In this document: piece after piece, positions 51,630-53,050 of the stretch
Layout: each line of letters starts with the position of its first letter
How positions within the stretch are numbered: position 1 is the stretch's first letter
Origin: a virus
Length of the DNA: 53,050 nt
IMG/VR virus record: IMGVR_UViG_3300037537_000966
Span: 1-53,050 of that record
Reading direction: 5' to 3' (one strand)
The notes under the pieces: generated by a model
Seen by the model: the letters and a program-made list of their open reading frames with translations, nothing else
Told to the model about the DNA's origin: nothing
The model's database searches: none
Position numbers and translations under genes: made by a program

Positions 51630-53050
51630 ATGGCGGTTAAAAGGTATGTTGGAGATAAGCTAGTAGGCTTAGATAGCCAAAAAGATGGTGTCTTACATAC
51701 CGTATCTGACGGCGCAAACTTTTACGCTACCGACTCACCTTACAAAGTATACATAAAAGAAAACGGTGTTTGGCAGGAAATAAGTGGGGGTAGTGGTAGC
51801 GGTACTTCTGGTTCTTCTGGTTCATCAGGCACTTCGGGTTCGTCTGGAGGAGATGGGAGTTCTGGTACTGCCGGTTCGTCTGGTTCGTCGGGTACTGCGG
51901 GTTCGTCTGGAGTAAGTTCCGGTGCTGGTACTTCTGGTTCTTCTGGTTCATCAGGCACTTCGGGTTCGTCTGGAGGAGATGGGAGTTCTGGTACTGCCGG
52001 TTCGTCTGGTTCGTCTGGTACCTCTGGTTCGTCTGGCACCTCTGGCTCATCTGGCTCATCTGGCACCTCTGGCTCATCTGGTGAAGATGGAAGTTCGGGT
52101 ACTTCGGGTTCCTCTGGTTCGTCTGGTACCTCTGGTTCGTCTGGGACCTCTGGCTCATCTGGTGAAGATGGAAGTTCAGGTACATCTGGCTCATCTGGTG
52201 ATGACGGTGTAGATGGTACATCTGGTTCATCTGGTTCGTCTGGTACTTCTGGCTCATCTGGCTCATCTGGTACGTCTGGCTCATCTGGTCAAGATGGAAG
52301 TTCAGGTACTTCGGGTTCATCTGGTTCGTCTGGTACTGCTGGCTCATCTGGTGAAGATGGGTCATCTGGCTCATCTGGTACTTCTGGCTCATCTGGTACA
52401 TCTGGTTCCTCTGGTTCGTCTGGGACCTCTGGTTCCTCTGGTTCGTCTGGGACCTCTGGTTCCTCTGGTTCGTCTGGTACATCTGGTTCCTCTGGTTCGT
52501 CTGGTACATCTGGTTCCTCTGGTTCGTCTGGGACCTCTGGTTCCTCTGGTTCGTCTGGTACGTCTGGCTCATCTGGTGAAGATGGAAGTTCGGGTACATC
52601 TGGCTCATCTGGTTCGTCGGGTACTGCGGGTTCGTCTGGAGTAAGTTCTGGTGCTGGTACTTCAGGTTCCTCTGGTTCGTCTGGTACCTCTGGTTCGTCT
52701 GGCACCTCTGGCTCATCTGGCTCATCTGGCACCTCTGGCTCATCTGGTGAAGATGGAAGTTCGGGTACTTCGGGTTCCTCTGGTTCGTCTGGTACCTCTG
52801 GTTCATCAGGCACTTCGGGTTCGTCTGGAGGAGATGGGAGTTCTGGTACTGCCGGTTCGTCTGGTTCGTCGGGTACTGCGGGTTCGTCTGGAGTAAGTTC
52901 CGGTGCTGGCACTTCAGGTTCGTCTGGTTCGTCTGGTACCTCTGGCTCATCTGGCTCATCTGGTGTAGATGGTACTTCTGGCTCATCTGGCTCATCTGGT
53001 GTAAATGGTAATCAAGGTAACCAAGGTAATCAAGGTAACCAAGGTAATGT
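51630..53050 (+). CDS. Collagen-like Gly-X-Y fibre protein, 3' truncated by window edge (at least 473 aa)
   Basis: ATG 51630 opens a frame without a stop to the window edge. The first about 50 residues form a small domain (RYVGDKLVGLDSQKDGVLHT .. KVYIKENGVWQEIS), then an uninterrupted series of Gly-X-Y triplets begins, mainly GSS, GTS, GTA, with GED, GGD and GVS inserts at intervals, changing to GNQ near the edge. There is no proline, so a collagen-like triple helix would depend on other stabilisation, such as glycosylation of the many Ser/Thr. Likely a trimeric tail or head fibre. Large frames on the - strand here are mirror images of the repeat. Confidence 0.85.
   Translation, partial: MAVKRYVGDKLVGLDSQKDGVLHTVSDGANFYATDSPYKVYIKENGVWQEISGGSGSGTSGSSGSSGTSGSSGGDGSSGTAGSSGSSGTAGSSGVSSGAGTSGSSGSSGTSGSSGGDGSSGTAGSSGSSGTSGSSGTSGSSGSSGTSGSSGEDGSSGTSGSSGSSGTSGSSGTSGSSGEDGSSGTSGSSGDDGVDGTSGSSGSSGTSGSSGSSGTSGSSGQDGSSGTSGSSGSSGTAGSSGEDGSSGSSGTSGSSGTSGSSGSSGTSGSSGSSGTSGSSGSSGTSGSSGSSGTSGSSGSSGTSGSSGSSGTSGSSGEDGSSGTSGSSGSSGTAGSSGVSSGAGTSGSSGSSGTSGSSGTSGSSGSSGTSGSSGEDGSSGTSGSSGSSGTSGSSGTSGSSGGDGSSGTAGSSGSSGTAGSSGVSSGAGTSGSSGSSGTSGSSGSSGVDGTSGSSGSSGVNGNQGNQGNQGNQGN
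51792..53020 (+). repeat. Degenerate GGTWCNTCTGGT-type 9/18-bp tandem repeat
   Basis: DNA-level repeat encoding GSSGTS units, with longer blocks duplicated, for example the segment containing GGAGTAAGTTC that recurs near 51909, 52640 and 52890. Prone to slippage and to assembly error. Confidence 0.8.

Noticed and set aside
51727-52995. Long - strand ORFs (Gln/Asn/Met-rich, and Pro/Asp/Glu-rich) opposite the fibre repeat
   Set aside because: They are mirror frames of the low-complexity GSS/GTS repeat; the + frame has a proper start, an N-terminal domain and runs through the edge.

Overview
This window looks like a piece of a large tailed double-stranded DNA phage genome (Caudoviricetes). A head-gene block is present in order: terminase large subunit, portal, an FtsZ/tubulin-like GTPase, prohead protease fused to scaffold, a virion protein and an HK97-type major capsid protein. 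It is followed by LamG-type virion proteins and the start of a very long Gly-X-Y (collagen-like) fibre that runs off the right edge. The host is probably Gram-negative: the phage carries an outer-membrane beta-barrel protein with a signal peptide, a candidate outer-membrane lipoprotein and a SleB-type muralytic enzyme. Consensus sigma70 promoters (TTGACA-17-TATACT) argue against a Bacteroidota host. One small secreted protein (13369-13680) has a C-terminal pattern I associate with Verrucomicrobiota secreted proteins; this is only a weak hint of host.

Layout. (1) 1-3214: closely packed + strand genes for very small proteins, often with ATGA overlaps. (2) 3215-3957: an AT-rich stretch with an imperfect 55-bp direct repeat, a possible replication origin. 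(3) 3958-10152 (+) and 10326-15717 (-): an early-type accessory region of many small transcription units. Recognisable products are a RuvB-like AAA+ protein, a DUF932 protein, a Gp88-family protein, an HhH-GPD DNA glycosylase, a SleB-like hydrolase and tRNA-Cys(GCA). Units are separated by nine copies of a palindromic element with conserved arms and a variable GC-rich core. Most have a near-perfect sigma70 promoter, and the start codon usually lies exactly 7 or 10 nt after the -10 box, so most of these mRNAs should be leaderless or nearly so. (4) 16009-20852 (+): a sugar-modification cassette (GT8-like glycosyltransferase, small partner protein, carbamoyltransferase, methyltransferase, epimerase). 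(5) 21041-27519: envelope and lysis-type genes on both strands (beta-barrel, small membrane proteins, His-rich lipoprotein candidate, GT25-like protein, two miniature MscS-like proteins, PhoH ATPase). (6) 27581-45684 (+): zinc ribbon, sigma factor, ERCC4 nuclease, terminase, fibres, portal, tubulin-like GTPase, capsid genes and LamG proteins. (7) 45722-51607 (+): a second sugar cassette (GT9, a paralogue of the partner protein, a short carbamoyltransferase, a 1018-aa three-domain glycosyltransferase ending in a TibC/Aah-type heptosyltransferase domain, a DUF6165 protein) directly upstream of (8) the Gly-Ser/Thr-rich fibre from 51630.

My reading is that cassettes (4) and (7) build and attach sugars, probably carbamoylated, to the Ser/Thr-rich virion fibre. 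The sigma factor at 27900-28604 may read the GTGTAA-type motif found upstream of many late genes, and the early region may be a shuffling array of gene cassettes bounded by promoter/stem-loop elements. These three ideas are inferences; the gene calls rest on motifs read directly from the translations without database searches.
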